This document shows, in pieces, positions 23,683 through 33,622 of a stretch of DNA of 57,992 nt. The notes below the pieces were generated by a model. The model was not told the origin of the DNA. It ran no database searches and was given only the letters and a program-made list of their open reading frames with translations. Positions within the stretch are counted from its first letter, which is position 1, and every line of letters begins with the position of its first letter. The stretch is from Acidobacteriota bacterium (lineage in GTDB: Bacteria > Acidobacteriota > UBA4820 > DSQY01), in contig JAJYLT010000025.1 of assembly GCA_021787565.1 (NCBI GenBank), forward strand, positions 1 through 57,992. The letters run 5' to 3'. A program made the position numbers and the translations under genes.

Positions 23683-24596
23683 TCAATTCCTCTCCAGAAG
23701 CACGTAGAGGGGCATGTACTGGGGCTCTCTCAAGGCCCCGCCGTGCAGGGGCGGCAGGGCCGAGACCATGGTCTCGATGCGGGTGCCCTCGGCCTCGAGC
23801 TCTTCCAGCGGCAGGTCCGCTCCCTCGGGGAACCGGTGGACCAGCACCTTCTCCAGCGGTCCGCCGCCCAGCTTGTCCTTGTAGTAGGCGAGGGTGAGGC
23901 GCACCTCCTGTTGGAGCCGGCCCTCCTCCGCTCCGTCGCCCGAGGCATCGGTCTCCTTGCAGCGGAAGAAGAGGGGGCGGCCGCCTTCGGTGAAGAGGAA
24001 GGAGAGGTAGGCGGGGGTCCGGTGCATGAGGAGGGTGTTCCCCTGGTCGGTTACCACGTCCCGGCTCCGCGCGAGGTTGAAGAGCTCCACGGAGGAGGCC
24101 CCCAGGTGGCCGAGCTGGCACCCCCCTCTCTGGAAGGCCGCCTCGAGAAGCCGCACGGGCGCTTCGGGACAGAGCGCCACCCAGAGCATGGTGCCACCAG
24201 GAGTGCGCCGGATCACCTCGTAGCTCATCCGGAGAGACTCCACGGGGACGTTGAGGGACTTTCTCAGATTCCAGAAGATGACCTGGCGGCGCTCCTCCTC
24301 CTGCCGAGGGAACTCGCCCAGGCTCATGACCTGCATGCGGAAAAAGGAGTCGCCCAGGACCGCGCTGATCCGCTTGGGCTGCCCCAGCCGGGCCAGGAGT
24401 CCGCTCACCTTTACTTCGAGCTCCTCGGCGGCGGGAAGGTACCCCTCTTCGGGTGAGGTGACGCCCTCCTCGTGGCGGACGAGGGGGGTCGTCTCCTTGC
24501 GGCTGGACGCCACCCTGAGAGCGCCCAGGAAGGGCGGGTCCAGGAGCACGGCCACGGGCGGCAAGGAGGGGCGGAACCGGCGGAGAATGTCGTCGA

Positions 24597-24600
<4 letters not shown>
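23683..24600 (-). CDS. pilM: PilM-like (divergent) cytoplasmic platform protein
   Basis: The 305-residue product sits in the PilM slot between the ATPase and PilN. Its fold appears to be the actin-like one of PilM/GspL: SFFRMQVMSLGEFPRQEEERRQVIFWNLRKSLN and VIRRTPGGTMLWVALCPEAPVRLLEAAFQRGG match PilM blocks in order. The glycine-rich phosphate loops that bind ATP in PilM are hard to find, so nucleotide binding may be lost or altered. ATG 24600 overlaps the ATPase stop (ATGA). An upstream extension in the same frame is only the shadow of the ATPase gene. The product should sit under the membrane and tie PilN to the motor. Confidence 0.75.
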
Positions 24601-26243
<1,643 letters not shown>

Positions 26244-26395
26244 CCTCAGCTCCCAGCCTGCGGGCGGAGGCGGGCCGCCCGGATCCGATCGGCGCGGGGC
26301 ACCAGCAGGGGGACCCGCCTTGCCTCGCCGGCGTCCGCCGGCGTGCGCTCAGTCCCTCGTGCCCTGCTTCTCCAAAGTCTCTCCACCCAGACCTC

Positions 26396-27613
26396 CTACT
26401 GCCCGACGTAGTTGTACATGGTGAAGAGCGGCATGTAGACGGACAAGACCACGATGGCGATGATCACCGCCATGACCAGGAGCAGGGCCGGCTCGAGCAG
26501 CGCCACGAAGCGCTCCACGGCGGTGGTGAGCTCCTCGTCGTAGAACTGGCTCACCTGGTCGAGCATCTCCGCGAGCGCCCCCGTGGACTCGCCCACCTCG
26601 ACCATCTCCACGGCCAGGGTGGTCATCATCCGGGTCCTCTCCATGCTCGACCAGAGCGCCTGGCCCTCCAGCACCTCCCGCTTGACCTGCTTGAGCTCCA
26701 CCTTGTAGAGCTCGTTGCCCATGGCATCCGCCACCACTTCCAGGGCGGTCACCACCGGTATGCCTCCGGCCACGAGCGTACCCAGGGTGCGGCACATCTG
26801 GGCGATGTTGTACCGACGGATATTCTCCCCCAGGACCGGGAGCCTCATCCGCAGGGAGGCGAGCCTGAACCTGCCCTCCGGACGCGAGGCGATCAGCCTG
26901 TAGGCGAGCGGAACGGCCACGACGGCGGCCAGAAAGAAGGGCCAGCCGTACTCGAAAACGGTCGCGACGCTCAACACCACGCGAGTCAGCAGGGGAAGCG
27001 GGGCGCCCGTGCCCGTGAAGAGCGTGGCGAACTTGGGGACGATGACCGTGAGCAGGAGGAAGATCAGGCCCACGGAGAGGCAGAGCAGGATGATCGGGTA
27101 GATCATGGCCGAGAGGATCTTCTTTCGGATCGCCTGCATGGTCCGCAGATAAAAGAGGTAGCGCTGGATCACCGCTACGAGTTCGCCGGACCGCTCGCCC
27201 GCGGCCAGGGTGGCCGAGTAGATGGTGGGAAAGGCCTTGCCGCGGTTGGCGAAGGCCTCCGACAGGCTCGCCCCGGACCGGACCTCGTCCCGGACGAGCT
27301 CCAGGTTCTTGGCCAGATCGCCCTTCTTGCGCCTGCCCGACAGGAGATCGAGCGCCGTCAGCACCGGCAGCCCGGCCTTCAACAGCGCCGAGAACTCCTG
27401 ATTGAAGATGACGAAGTCCCGCAGGGGAACCTTTCTCCGGCTCGGCCCCAGTTGAGTGCCGAGATCGGCCCAGATGCGCGCCGGGCGGACGCTGAAGACG
27501 TAGTAGCCCTTGTCCTGCAGGGAGGACTTGAGAGACTGTTCGCTGGCGGCGACGATCTCCTGGACCACCACCTCGCCGCCGGCGGTCCCCAGACGGCACT
27601 TGAACCTCGGCAT
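26396..27613 (-). CDS. gspF: Inner-membrane platform protein (GspF/PilC family)
   Basis: The 405-residue polytopic protein has an N-terminal cytoplasmic segment (MPRFKCRLGTAGGEVVVQEI) and two homologous T2SSF domains (about 70-190 and 275-395). Both show the FPxxYxxxxxAGExSG-type pattern (FPTIYSATLAAGERSGEL in the first, MVEVGESTGALAEML in the second), with three to four membrane helices. GspF/PilC is the rotor or platform on which GspE acts. It starts with a TAATG overlap with the preceding gene, so the two are probably translationally coupled. Length matches the family's usual 400-410 residues. Confidence 0.94.
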   Translation of the reverse strand: MPRFKCRLGTAGGEVVVQEIVAASEQSLKSSLQDKGYYVFSVRPARIWADLGTQLGPSRRKVPLRDFVIFNQEFSALLKAGLPVLTALDLLSGRRKKGDLAKNLELVRDEVRSGASLSEAFANRGKAFPTIYSATLAAGERSGELVAVIQRYLFYLRTMQAIRKKILSAMIYPIILLCLSVGLIFLLLTVIVPKFATLFTGTGAPLPLLTRVVLSVATVFEYGWPFFLAAVVAVPLAYRLIASRPEGRFRLASLRMRLPVLGENIRRYNIAQMCRTLGTLVAGGIPVVTALEVVADAMGNELYKVELKQVKREVLEGQALWSSMERTRMMTTLAVEMVEVGESTGALAEMLDQVSQFYDEELTTAVERFVALLEPALLLVMAVIIAIVVLSVYMPLFTMYNYVGQ

Positions 27614-28296
27614 TAACGCACCTCCGGGTTGGTCACGGAGGGAAGGAGCGTCGGAGTGACCTTGAGGCGGAGGGGCGGGGTGGCGGGTGAGGGATTGACG
27701 AGGAAGACGGTCATGTCACCTTCGGGGAGAACGGCGGCTCCCTGGAGGACGGCCAGCGGGGGCTTACCCTCCTGGAGCCTGTAGAGGTCCAGGTCGGCCA
27801 GCGCCAGACGGCGCCGGCTGGGATCGTACCCCTGCGCCTTGGCTTCGAGCCGGTAGGCCTTGCCCAGCGAACACGAGCCGGACTGCCCTTCGAACAGGTC
27901 CATCACGCCGTTGTACGTTTCCAGGGGAGCGGCGTTCTGTGCCCACGCCGTCATGTCCACGAAGCCGGGAGTTCCCCGAAAGAGACCGTGCTGGACCGGA
28001 GCGGGGAGGACTTCTAGCCGCGTGCCCAGGGCCAGGTGCCGGGCCGGTACGTCGAGCTCCCGGAGCAGGCTCCGGATGGCCTCCACGCGCGGGGTCTCGT
28101 CTTCCACGGTGATCTGATTGGCCGCGCCGTTCACCCAGATCTGCCCCTTGGGGCCCAGCTCCTCCGTGACGCGGGCCAGAACCGACCGCACGTCTCGGTG
28201 CTCCAGCGAATACCGCATGGTCTGCACCTGCTGGGCGAGGAGCAAGAGGGGAAGGGCGATGGCCGCGAGCCAGGCAAGGAGGGTCCGCCGTCTCAT
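27613..28296 (-). CDS. Membrane-anchored protein with a secretin short N-domain-like segment
   Basis: The 227-residue product has an N-terminal hydrophobic anchor or signal (about 5-22). A segment at about 25-95 (LEHRDVRSVLARVTEELGP, VNGAANQITVEDETPRVEAIRSLLRELD) closely follows the N1/NolW domain found before the barrel in secretins. The rest (about 95-227) is a beta-rich region of no recognised family. It is not a secretin, since the barrel is absent. It might dock on the secretin's own N domains. ATG 28296 has AGGAGAAG just upstream and overlaps the previous stop (ATGA). Function is inferred only from the domain and position. Confidence 0.75.
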   Translation of the reverse strand: MRRRTLLAWLAAIALPLLLLAQQVQTMRYSLEHRDVRSVLARVTEELGPKGQIWVNGAANQITVEDETPRVEAIRSLLRELDVPARHLALGTRLEVLPAPVQHGLFRGTPGFVDMTAWAQNAAPLETYNGVMDLFEGQSGSCSLGKAYRLEAKAQGYDPSRRRLALADLDLYRLQEGKPPLAVLQGAAVLPEGDMTVFLVNPSPATPPLRLKVTPTLLPSVTNPEVR

Positions 28297-28595
28297 GTCT
28301 TCTCCTGTGACGGGATCACGAGGATTCCTTCGGCCGTGGCCAGGGCCACGCCGCTCTTCGGCTGAAACAGCGGCGCAGAGGCCGCCGGCACGTCCGCCCG
28401 AAGCATGGGCGCGTGGGATCTGGGCATGCGGTAGAGCCACAACCCGCCCGCCAGCAGGGCCACGAGGGCCACGGCCGCGGCGCGCGCGAGGATGGCCCGT
28501 CGCCGGTCGGCGCGCAGGCGGGAGGAGAAATCCCGCATGAACGGCTCCCATTCGGATCCGGCCCTTCGGCTCCTTCTCAGCTCCTCGATCTTCAT
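28293..28595 (-). CDS. Small single-span membrane protein, candidate anti-sigma factor
   Basis: The 100-residue product has a basic cytoplasmic N terminus (about 1-33, rich in Arg), one membrane helix (about 36-54) and a short outer domain (about 60-100). It lies directly after the ECF sigma factor gene with an ATGA overlap, the usual place of a membrane-bound anti-sigma factor, and ends in another ATGA overlap. No ZAS zinc motif (HxxxCxxC) is visible, and the N terminus is short for an anti-sigma domain, so the role is an inference from position. Confidence 0.7.
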   Translation of the reverse strand: MKIEELRRSRRAGSEWEPFMRDFSSRLRADRRRAILARAAAVALVALLAGGLWLYRMPRSHAPMLRADVPAASAPLFQPKSGVALATAEGILVIPSQEKT

Positions 28596-29143
28596 AGCTC
28601 GATCCCCGCCGCCCGCAGGTAGCGCTGGACCTTCCTGCGCGCCTGCATGACTTGATTGCGTACCGTGCTCTCGGAGACACCCAGGAGGGCCGCCACTTCC
28701 GGATACTCCAGGCCCTCCACGAGTTTCAGGACGAACGCTCCCCGCTCCTGAGGGGGAAGGGCCTGCATGGCCCTCGCCACCACCTCCTCCGCTTCGCGGA
28801 GCCCCAGCTCGACATCGGGGCGCGCCGCCGCCGTCAACTCCTCAAGAAATTCGCCGCCCTCGTGCGGCCTCCGGTTCTCCTCGCGGCGAAGGTAATCGAT
28901 GGCGCGATTCACGCAGAACCTCCTCAGCCACGCCATGGGTTCGCTGGGAAGGCCGGTCTCCGGCAACCCCCAGAGGGCGGCGTAGGCGTCTTGGAGGATC
29001 TCTTCCGCCACCGCGTCCCTTCCCACCATGCGCCTCACCGTCCAGAAGAGGCTGTCCCGCGTCGCCTCGACCACCCGCGTGAAGGCCTCGTCGCTGCCCC
29101 GCCGCGCCCTACGCAGAAGGGCGGCCAAGATGGAGGCCGTCAT
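28592..29143 (-). CDS. ECF-type RNA polymerase sigma factor
   Basis: The 183-residue product contains sigma region 2 (about 10-90, with AEEILQDAYAALW and AWLRRFCVNRAIDYLRR) and region 4 (about 115-178, ALPPQERGAFVLKLVEGLEYPEVAALLGVSESTVRNQVMQARRKVQ). Region 3 is missing, as in all extracytoplasmic-function sigma factors. It directs RNA polymerase to a specific promoter set. It is encoded at the head of the block of secretion genes, with ATGA overlap to the next gene, so it is likely co-transcribed with them and may control them. The upstream DUF2062 gene ends 9 bases before its start. Confidence 0.94.
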   Translation of the reverse strand: MTASILAALLRRARRGSDEAFTRVVEATRDSLFWTVRRMVGRDAVAEEILQDAYAALWGLPETGLPSEPMAWLRRFCVNRAIDYLRREENRRPHEGGEFLEELTAAARPDVELGLREAEEVVARAMQALPPQERGAFVLKLVEGLEYPEVAALLGVSESTVRNQVMQARRKVQRYLRAAGIEL

Positions 29144-29152
29144 CGCCGCTCC

Positions 29153-29578
29153 TTAGGGTATGACGGACGAGCCGCCGTTTTGTCTAGCTCGTCCGGAAAG
29201 CACCGCATAACTCACCAGGGCGCCCAAGGCGCCGACGGCCGTCGAGACCACGAGGCTCCCCGCCACCAGCGGCCGACCGAGAGATCCCCACCAGCCCGCC
29301 GGCGGAGCGACGCCCTCCGGCATCATCCACCGTCCGACGGCATACTCGGCGGCCAGGATGAAGGGGGCCGTGAAGGGCTGCCACACCAGGGTCCCGGCCA
29401 GCGCGGCGACGCGGTTGAGGCGCAGCGGGAAGGCCGCCCCCAACACCAGCAGGGTCTGGAAGGGCGCCACCGGAAGCAACCCCACCCACAGGCCCAGCCC
29501 GACCGCCAGGGCCGTCCTGCCGGGCGCGTCGCCAAGCCCCGCGAGGCGATGGAAAGCTTCACGGAGCGAAGTGGTCAT
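29153..29578 (-). CDS. DUF2062 membrane protein
   Basis: The 141-residue product matches the DUF2062 family (COG3216): a segment GLWVGLLPVAPFQTLLVLGAAFPLRLN (quoted in parts, about residues 28-54), then LVWQPFTAPFILAAEYAVGRW, with three predicted helices. The family's role is unknown. It is often encoded near glycosyltransferase or thiamine genes. ATG 29578 is inside the 3' end of thiL (20-base overlap), so the two are probably translated together. Confidence 0.85.
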   Translation of the reverse strand: MTTSLREAFHRLAGLGDAPGRTALAVGLGLWVGLLPVAPFQTLLVLGAAFPLRLNRVAALAGTLVWQPFTAPFILAAEYAVGRWMMPEGVAPPAGWWGSLGRPLVAGSLVVSTAVGALGALVSYAVLSGRARQNGGSSVIP

Positions 29579-30548
29579 AGCCCGCATCCCCGATCGGCTC
29601 GCGGCGGCCATCGCGCATAACCAGCACGCGCTCCTCGCCCTCGGTGAGCCTTCCGACTCGGTACAGCTCGACCCCGAACCCGCCGAGCGCCTGCTCCCGT
29701 TCGGGCGGAACGGCGAAAAGGAGAACCTGTTCCTCCCCGCCTTCGAGCGCCTTCTGGAACCGCTCCTCCTCTCCCAGCCGGGAAAGGAGGGGATCGACGG
29801 GTAGCGCACCCGCCTGAAGCTCCGCGCCGCAAGCGCTGGCTTCGCAGATCCGGGAAAGGTCCCGGGCCAGGCCGTCCGAAACGTCCATGCAGCAGGAGGC
29901 CGCCCCCGTGTCCGCCAGAAAAAGGCCGAGCGGGATCTGGTCCTGGGGCCGGTAAAATCGGTCCAGAAGCGCCCGCTCGGGATCGGCCGGACCGGCCAGC
30001 GGATCGAACGCCTCCAGGCGCGCGCCGGCCTCAAATCGGCGGAGCGCCTCCGCAGGGCCGCCCAGCGAGCCCGACACGTAGAGCACGTCCCCCGGCCTCC
30101 CCCCCGAACGGAGAAGGGGCCGCCGGCGCTGTTCGCCGATGACCGTCAGGCTCACGAAGAGGCCTCCCGGAGCCCGAGTCAAGTCACCGCCGCACAGCTC
30201 CACGCCGCGGCGGTCCGAGAGGGCGTGCAGCCCCCTGAGCACCCCCTCCACGAAGGCCTCGGGGTACCCCCTGGGAAAGCCCAGGGTCATGAGGAAGAAG
30301 CGGGGGATGGCCCCCATGGCGGCCAGGTCCGACAGGTTGGCCGCCATGGCCTTGTAGCCCAGGGCCTCGGGCGGCGCCCAGTCGCGCCGGAAGTCCACCC
30401 CCTCGACGAGAACATCCGTGGAGAGGGTGTATCGGGCCGGCGGAATGACGCAGCCGTCGTCCCCCAGGCCCACCTCGGCATCCTTGCGGTGCCACGTGGC
30501 CGACAGGAGCCTGATCCAGCCCGCCTCGTCTCGGAGCGGCGAGGTCAC
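29559..30548 (-). CDS. thiL: Thiamine-monophosphate kinase
   Basis: The 329-residue enzyme phosphorylates thiamine monophosphate to thiamine pyrophosphate with ATP, the last step of the cofactor pathway. Family blocks are visible: GLGDDGCVI (magnesium and ATP site, near residue 28), STDVLVEGVDFRRDW, NLSDLAAMGAIPRFF, and GGDLTRAPGGLFVSLTVIG near 120-140. A CCMDVSDGLARDL segment lies near 215. No other thi gene is in the window. Its start overlaps the Fis-type gene stop (ATGA), and its end overlaps the DUF2062 gene. No TPP riboswitch was seen upstream of the run. Confidence 0.94.
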   Translation of the reverse strand: MTSPLRDEAGWIRLLSATWHRKDAEVGLGDDGCVIPPARYTLSTDVLVEGVDFRRDWAPPEALGYKAMAANLSDLAAMGAIPRFFLMTLGFPRGYPEAFVEGVLRGLHALSDRRGVELCGGDLTRAPGGLFVSLTVIGEQRRRPLLRSGGRPGDVLYVSGSLGGPAEALRRFEAGARLEAFDPLAGPADPERALLDRFYRPQDQIPLGLFLADTGAASCCMDVSDGLARDLSRICEASACGAELQAGALPVDPLLSRLGEEERFQKALEGGEEQVLLFAVPPEREQALGGFGVELYRVGRLTEGEERVLVMRDGRREPIGDAGYDHFAP

Positions 30549-30811
30549 GAACCCTCTTCCCCACGAATCCCGTATTGTTCCATCTTTGCGTTCAGAGTAT
30601 TGCGGTGCATGCCGAGCTTCTTGGCCGCCTTGCTTCGGTTGCCGTCACAGGAGAGGAGCGTCCGCTGGATATACAGGCGCTCGATCTCCGCCTGCGTCTC
30701 CTTCAGGGTGATCCCCATCCGGTGCAGGCCGTCCACGAGCTCCTTGAGGTGCCCGTTCAGGCCCTTGTCATCGGCCAACGGGTCCCCGAAAGGCAAGCGA
30801 TCTGCCACCAC
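30545..30811 (-). CDS. Fis-type helix-turn-helix protein
   Basis: The 88-residue product has a C-terminal HTH_8 (Fis) motif at about 48-80 (IQRTLLSCDGNRSKAAKKLGMHRNTLNAKM) that would bind DNA, and a helical N terminus that could dimerise. It is shorter than NtrC-type activators and has no AAA+ or receiver domain, so it resembles Fis or a stand-alone NtrC tail. The start is GTG 30811, with GGGGAGG upstream. The stop overlaps the thiL start. Its target genes are unknown, but the neighbours on both sides in the run are obvious candidates. Confidence 0.85.
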   Translation of the reverse strand: MVADRLPFGDPLADDKGLNGHLKELVDGLHRMGITLKETQAEIERLYIQRTLLSCDGNRSKAAKKLGMHRNTLNAKMEQYGIRGEEGS

Positions 30812-30852
30812 CCCCCGCGCCTCCCCATAATCCCCGCCAGATGGGGTCCCGG

Positions 30853-31089
30853 TCAGGCCATCCCCTCGATTTGCTTCTCGTACTTCTTCGAGATGACCAG
30901 CATCTGGTCCTTGAGGGTCAGCTTCTTCTTCTTGACCTGTGCCACGTAGAGCTCTTCTTCGGAGCTCAGAAAGCCCTTCTTCGCCAGGGCGTCCAGTTCC
31001 TGTTCATACTCCTGGTGCTTCTGGTACAGGCGCCTGAATTCCTCGTCGTTCTTGGCCAGAAATTCGCGTACCTGCTGGGTCAATTGCAT
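30853..31089 (-). CDS. DUF465 (YdcH-like) small helical protein
   Basis: This 78-residue, highly charged, all-helical protein matches the DUF465 pattern: EFRRLYQKHQEYEQELDALA near residues 17-36, and LTLKDQMLVISKKYEKQ, the family's conserved LK-LKD-ML-I signature. DUF465 proteins are widespread in Gram-negative bacteria and lack a settled function. It lies 26 bases downstream of lepB. Confidence 0.85.
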   Translation of the reverse strand: MQLTQQVREFLAKNDEEFRRLYQKHQEYEQELDALAKKGFLSSEEELYVAQVKKKKLTLKDQMLVISKKYEKQIEGMA

Positions 31090-31115
31090 GGGATTCCTCC
31101 CCTAGCGCATGGTCC

Positions 31116-31973
31116 TTAGTGGGGCCGCGTGAGGATGCGGTTCCAACGGGTCTTCCCGAAGAAATGGAAGACCTTGTCGAAAAATCGCCGTGCCACCTGT
31201 CCCGGCGAGTTCTGCAAGTAGTCCAGATCCCCCTCCTTGAATGACCACCAGATCACCCAGGCCCTGCCCAGCACCATGTGCTCGTCCAGGGCCCCCCAGT
31301 ATCGGCTGTCCTCGCTATTGGTCCGGTTGTCGCCCATCACGAAAAGGTGGCCGGGCGGTATGCGGTAAGGCCCGAATGTGCCCCTCCCCATGAGATCGGT
31401 TCCCGCCTCGGCCTTGAGGCTGACCTCGACCCTTCCCGGGAGCACCTCCGTGGAGAAGGCGGACGGGTCCCTCAAGTAGTCGGGCAGGACGGGAATATCC
31501 GTCGCCGGCGGGAGCGCCGGTGGCGGAATGTAGGTGCCCTTGATCGATGCCGGAAGCTTGGTATACCCCTCGATGAGGAGTCTGCCGTTCACGAAGACGT
31601 GCTGGTCCACCACCTGCACGACGTCTCCGCCCTTGGCGATGACCCTCTTGATGAAGGGCACCTGCGGGTTGCCGGGGAACTTGAAAACGACGATGTCGCC
31701 CCGCTCGATGCTCCGGATGGGTAGCAGGGCCCTTTCCCACTTGAAAAGGGTGGGGCCGTAGATGAAGGAGTTGACCAGGAGACGGTCACCCACCAGGAGG
31801 GTGTTCTCCATGGAACCCGAGGGGATGTTGCTGTTCTGGAAGACCCAGGTCCTGGCAAAAAGAACGAAGATCAGGACGATGCAGATGGTTTCCCAGTAAT
31901 CGCGAAGTGTTCCCTTGGAAGGGGGGCCGGCCTCTTGCGCCGGCTTCTGATTTCGCTTGTCGTTAGCCGTCAT
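31116..31973 (-). CDS. lepB: Signal peptidase I
   Basis: The 285-residue membrane enzyme removes signal peptides from exported proteins at the outer face of the inner membrane. After one N-terminal helix (about 28-45) the catalytic serine lies in IPSGSMENTLLVGDRLLVN (near residue 52) and the general-base lysine in GDIVVFKFPGNPQVPFIKRVIA (near 100). A GDNRTNSEDSRYWG box lies near 220. There is an insertion of about 60 residues between boxes D and E, as in other large LepB proteins. ATG 31973 is chosen for the AGGAA ribosome binding site and the normal N terminus. The gene begins a tight 14.5-kb minus-strand run to 17497. Confidence 0.94.
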   Translation of the reverse strand: MTANDKRNQKPAQEAGPPSKGTLRDYWETICIVLIFVLFARTWVFQNSNIPSGSMENTLLVGDRLLVNSFIYGPTLFKWERALLPIRSIERGDIVVFKFPGNPQVPFIKRVIAKGGDVVQVVDQHVFVNGRLLIEGYTKLPASIKGTYIPPPALPPATDIPVLPDYLRDPSAFSTEVLPGRVEVSLKAEAGTDLMGRGTFGPYRIPPGHLFVMGDNRTNSEDSRYWGALDEHMVLGRAWVIWWSFKEGDLDYLQNSPGQVARRFFDKVFHFFGKTRWNRILTRPH

Positions 31974-32205
31974 GAACCATTCCTGTGGAGGTTGTCCAGT
32001 CCGTGAGACGCGCCGCCGCTTCTCCGACATCCGCGGCGATAATGGACGAGTTTAGCAGATCTTGCTCCACGCCGTAGCCGCCGGTGATCACGACGACCCC
32101 CGCCCGGGCCAATAAAGCGCCCATCTGCCGGGCCTGTTCGTAGTCCTCGGATCCTGCCTGAACGTCGGCCCTGCCGAACACAGCAACCCGTCTCACCTGC
32201 CGCAC
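31963..32205 (-). pseudogene. LOG-family-like Rossmann fragment (truncated)
   Basis: The 80-residue frame starts like a LOG-family protein (lysine decarboxylase-like nucleotide monophosphate phosphoribohydrolase): RVAVFGRADVQAGSEDYEQA, then LLARAGVVVITGGYG. It then loses the family: the PGxMEA catalytic region and everything beyond are absent, and the last 35 residues match nothing. Full members are about 180-200 residues. It starts at GTG 32205 and overlaps the lepB start by 11 bases. Either it is a decayed gene, or its remnant now serves as lepB's leader. A small functional protein cannot be excluded. Confidence 0.45.
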
Positions 32206-32268
32206 GGATTCATCTTAGAGCCGCCCCACCACCGAGTCAACCCTCCCGCGCGGAAGGGGTAGTGCTTG

Positions 32269-32350
32269 ATTCCATGGCGAATGGCGAATTGCGAATTGAA
32301 AAGAAAAAAACCACAGGCACTGAGGCACAGAGAATTGGGGATTTAGGGAT
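32269..32350 (+). repeat. Modular word repeat, copy 2
   Basis: The order is GGCGAATGGCGAATTGCGAA words, AATTGAAAAG, AAAAAACCACAGGCACTG words, GAGGCACAGAGA, then GGGGATTTAGGGATGG. It is the same module order as copies at 15347 (minus strand) and 57808, though the ACCAAGRCAC module at the head is missing. Confidence 0.65.
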
Positions 32351-32367
32351 GGATACGGCCAGCGACC

Positions 32368-32407
32368 CATCCATCATCGATCATCTATCATCTTTCATCC
32401 ATCATCC
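32368..32407. repeat. 7-bp tandem array (GGATGAT type, minus strand)
   Basis: Read on the minus strand, about six heptamers of the GGATGAT/AGATGAT/CGATGAT family follow one another. It lies between modular repeat copy 2 and the promoter at 32417. Confidence 0.7.
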
Positions 32408-32416
32408 CCCTGGCGC

Positions 32417-32445
32417 TTGGCAAAGCGAGGCGGGTCCTGTACCAT
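32417..32445 (+). promoter_or_regulatory. Sigma70-type promoter for the DUF4388 gene
   Basis: TTGGCA (-35, 32417-32422) and TACCAT (-10, 32440-32445) are exactly 17 bases apart. The start codon at 32463 would leave a very short leader with GGAGG. Confidence 0.6.
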
Positions 32446-32462
32446 CTGTTTCGGAGGCGCCC

Positions 32463-33566
32463 ATGGCCGACCGCATCCTGGAAGGCTCCCTCCGCGCCAT
32501 CAGCGCGCCGGACCTCTTGACCTTCATCAACATGATCAAGAAGACCGGCATCCTCTCGCTACGGCAGGGAGAGAGGACCCGCCGGATTTACTGGGAGCGC
32601 GGCGACATGATCTTCGCCAGCTCCTCCGACCCCGATGAGTCCCTGGGCAGCTTCCTCGTCCGGCACGGCAAGATCACGCAGGAACAGAACATGAAGTCGG
32701 GCCTCATGGTGGAGCCCGGCAAGCGCCAGGGAAAGGTGCTCGTCCAGATGGGCGTCCTCACGCCCAAGGAACTCTGGTGGGCCGTGAAGAACCAGATCCT
32801 GGAAATCATCTACTCCACCTTCGCCCTCAGGGATGGCTATTTCACCTTCGAGGAATCGGAGGAGTCCCACGAGGAGAAGATCAAGCTCTCCACCTCCACG
32901 ACCAACGTCATCATGGAGGGGATACGCCGCCTGGATGAGTGGCCCATGATCAAGGAGATCATTCCCAACGACCGGCTGGTCCCCGAGCTCGCGCCCGTGG
33001 AGCAGCAGGACAAGGGGGTCCGCTTCCTTGAGGGCGAGAAGGCGGTCCTCGCCCTCATCGACGGTCGGCGCACGGTCCGTGACATCATTCACCGCTCCGC
33101 CCTGGACGAGTTCGAGACCCTGAGGGTCATCGTCTCTCTGGTCAGGGCCCGCTACGCCGTGCTTCCCGAGGCGCCCCTCCCGTCTCACGGAGAGGAGGTG
33201 GATGACGCGCTTGCCATCCAGGAGCTGATCTTCTCCTACAACCAGATCTTTTTCAGGATCCTGTCCAGCCTGGCCGGCTCCCTCTCCAGAGAGAGCCTGG
33301 AGGCACTGGCCCAGAGCTGCCTGGACACCGCCAACAGCAGCATCCTCGAAGGGCTCCGATTCGAAACCTCGGGGCGCCTGGATCCCAAAGTGCTCACCGC
33401 CAACGTGGCCGACCACCACGTGGACCGGCGGTTGGCGGACCTGGATGGGGGCCTCTCGACGGTGCTCTCATTCCTTCTCTTCGAGGCGAGCAAGCACCTC
33501 TCGCCCGAGGAGAAGAGCGCCATCTACCGGATGGTGGAGGAGCGGGTCTCGCCGGCCGTGTCGTGA
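32463..33566 (+). CDS. DUF4388 (PATAN-type) domain protein
   Basis: The 367-residue soluble protein starts with a DUF4388/PATAN domain (about 1-110: LEGSLRAISAPDLLTFINMIKKTGIL, LRQGERTRRIYWERGDMIFA). That domain occurs alone or with response-regulator and type IV pilus-related proteins in delta-proteobacteria and Acidobacteria. A central region (about 135-240) and a helical C terminus (about 265-367) follow. No catalytic or membrane motif was found. The family is thought to act in protein-protein contacts of signalling. ATG 32463 is chosen over longer in-frame extensions because those run through the 7-bp arrays. GGAGG precedes it. It is a single-gene transcript facing the membrane protein gene. 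Confidence 0.82.
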   Translation: MADRILEGSLRAISAPDLLTFINMIKKTGILSLRQGERTRRIYWERGDMIFASSSDPDESLGSFLVRHGKITQEQNMKSGLMVEPGKRQGKVLVQMGVLTPKELWWAVKNQILEIIYSTFALRDGYFTFEESEESHEEKIKLSTSTTNVIMEGIRRLDEWPMIKEIIPNDRLVPELAPVEQQDKGVRFLEGEKAVLALIDGRRTVRDIIHRSALDEFETLRVIVSLVRARYAVLPEAPLPSHGEEVDDALAIQELIFSYNQIFFRILSSLAGSLSRESLEALAQSCLDTANSSILEGLRFETSGRLDPKVLTANVADHHVDRRLADLDGGLSTVLSFLLFEASKHLSPEEKSAIYRMVEERVSPAVS

Positions 33567-33622
33567 TCCCCTCCTCGCCTCTCCGGGCGGACCGAGGGCC
33601 GCGGCGCGCCCTTCTCCCGACG

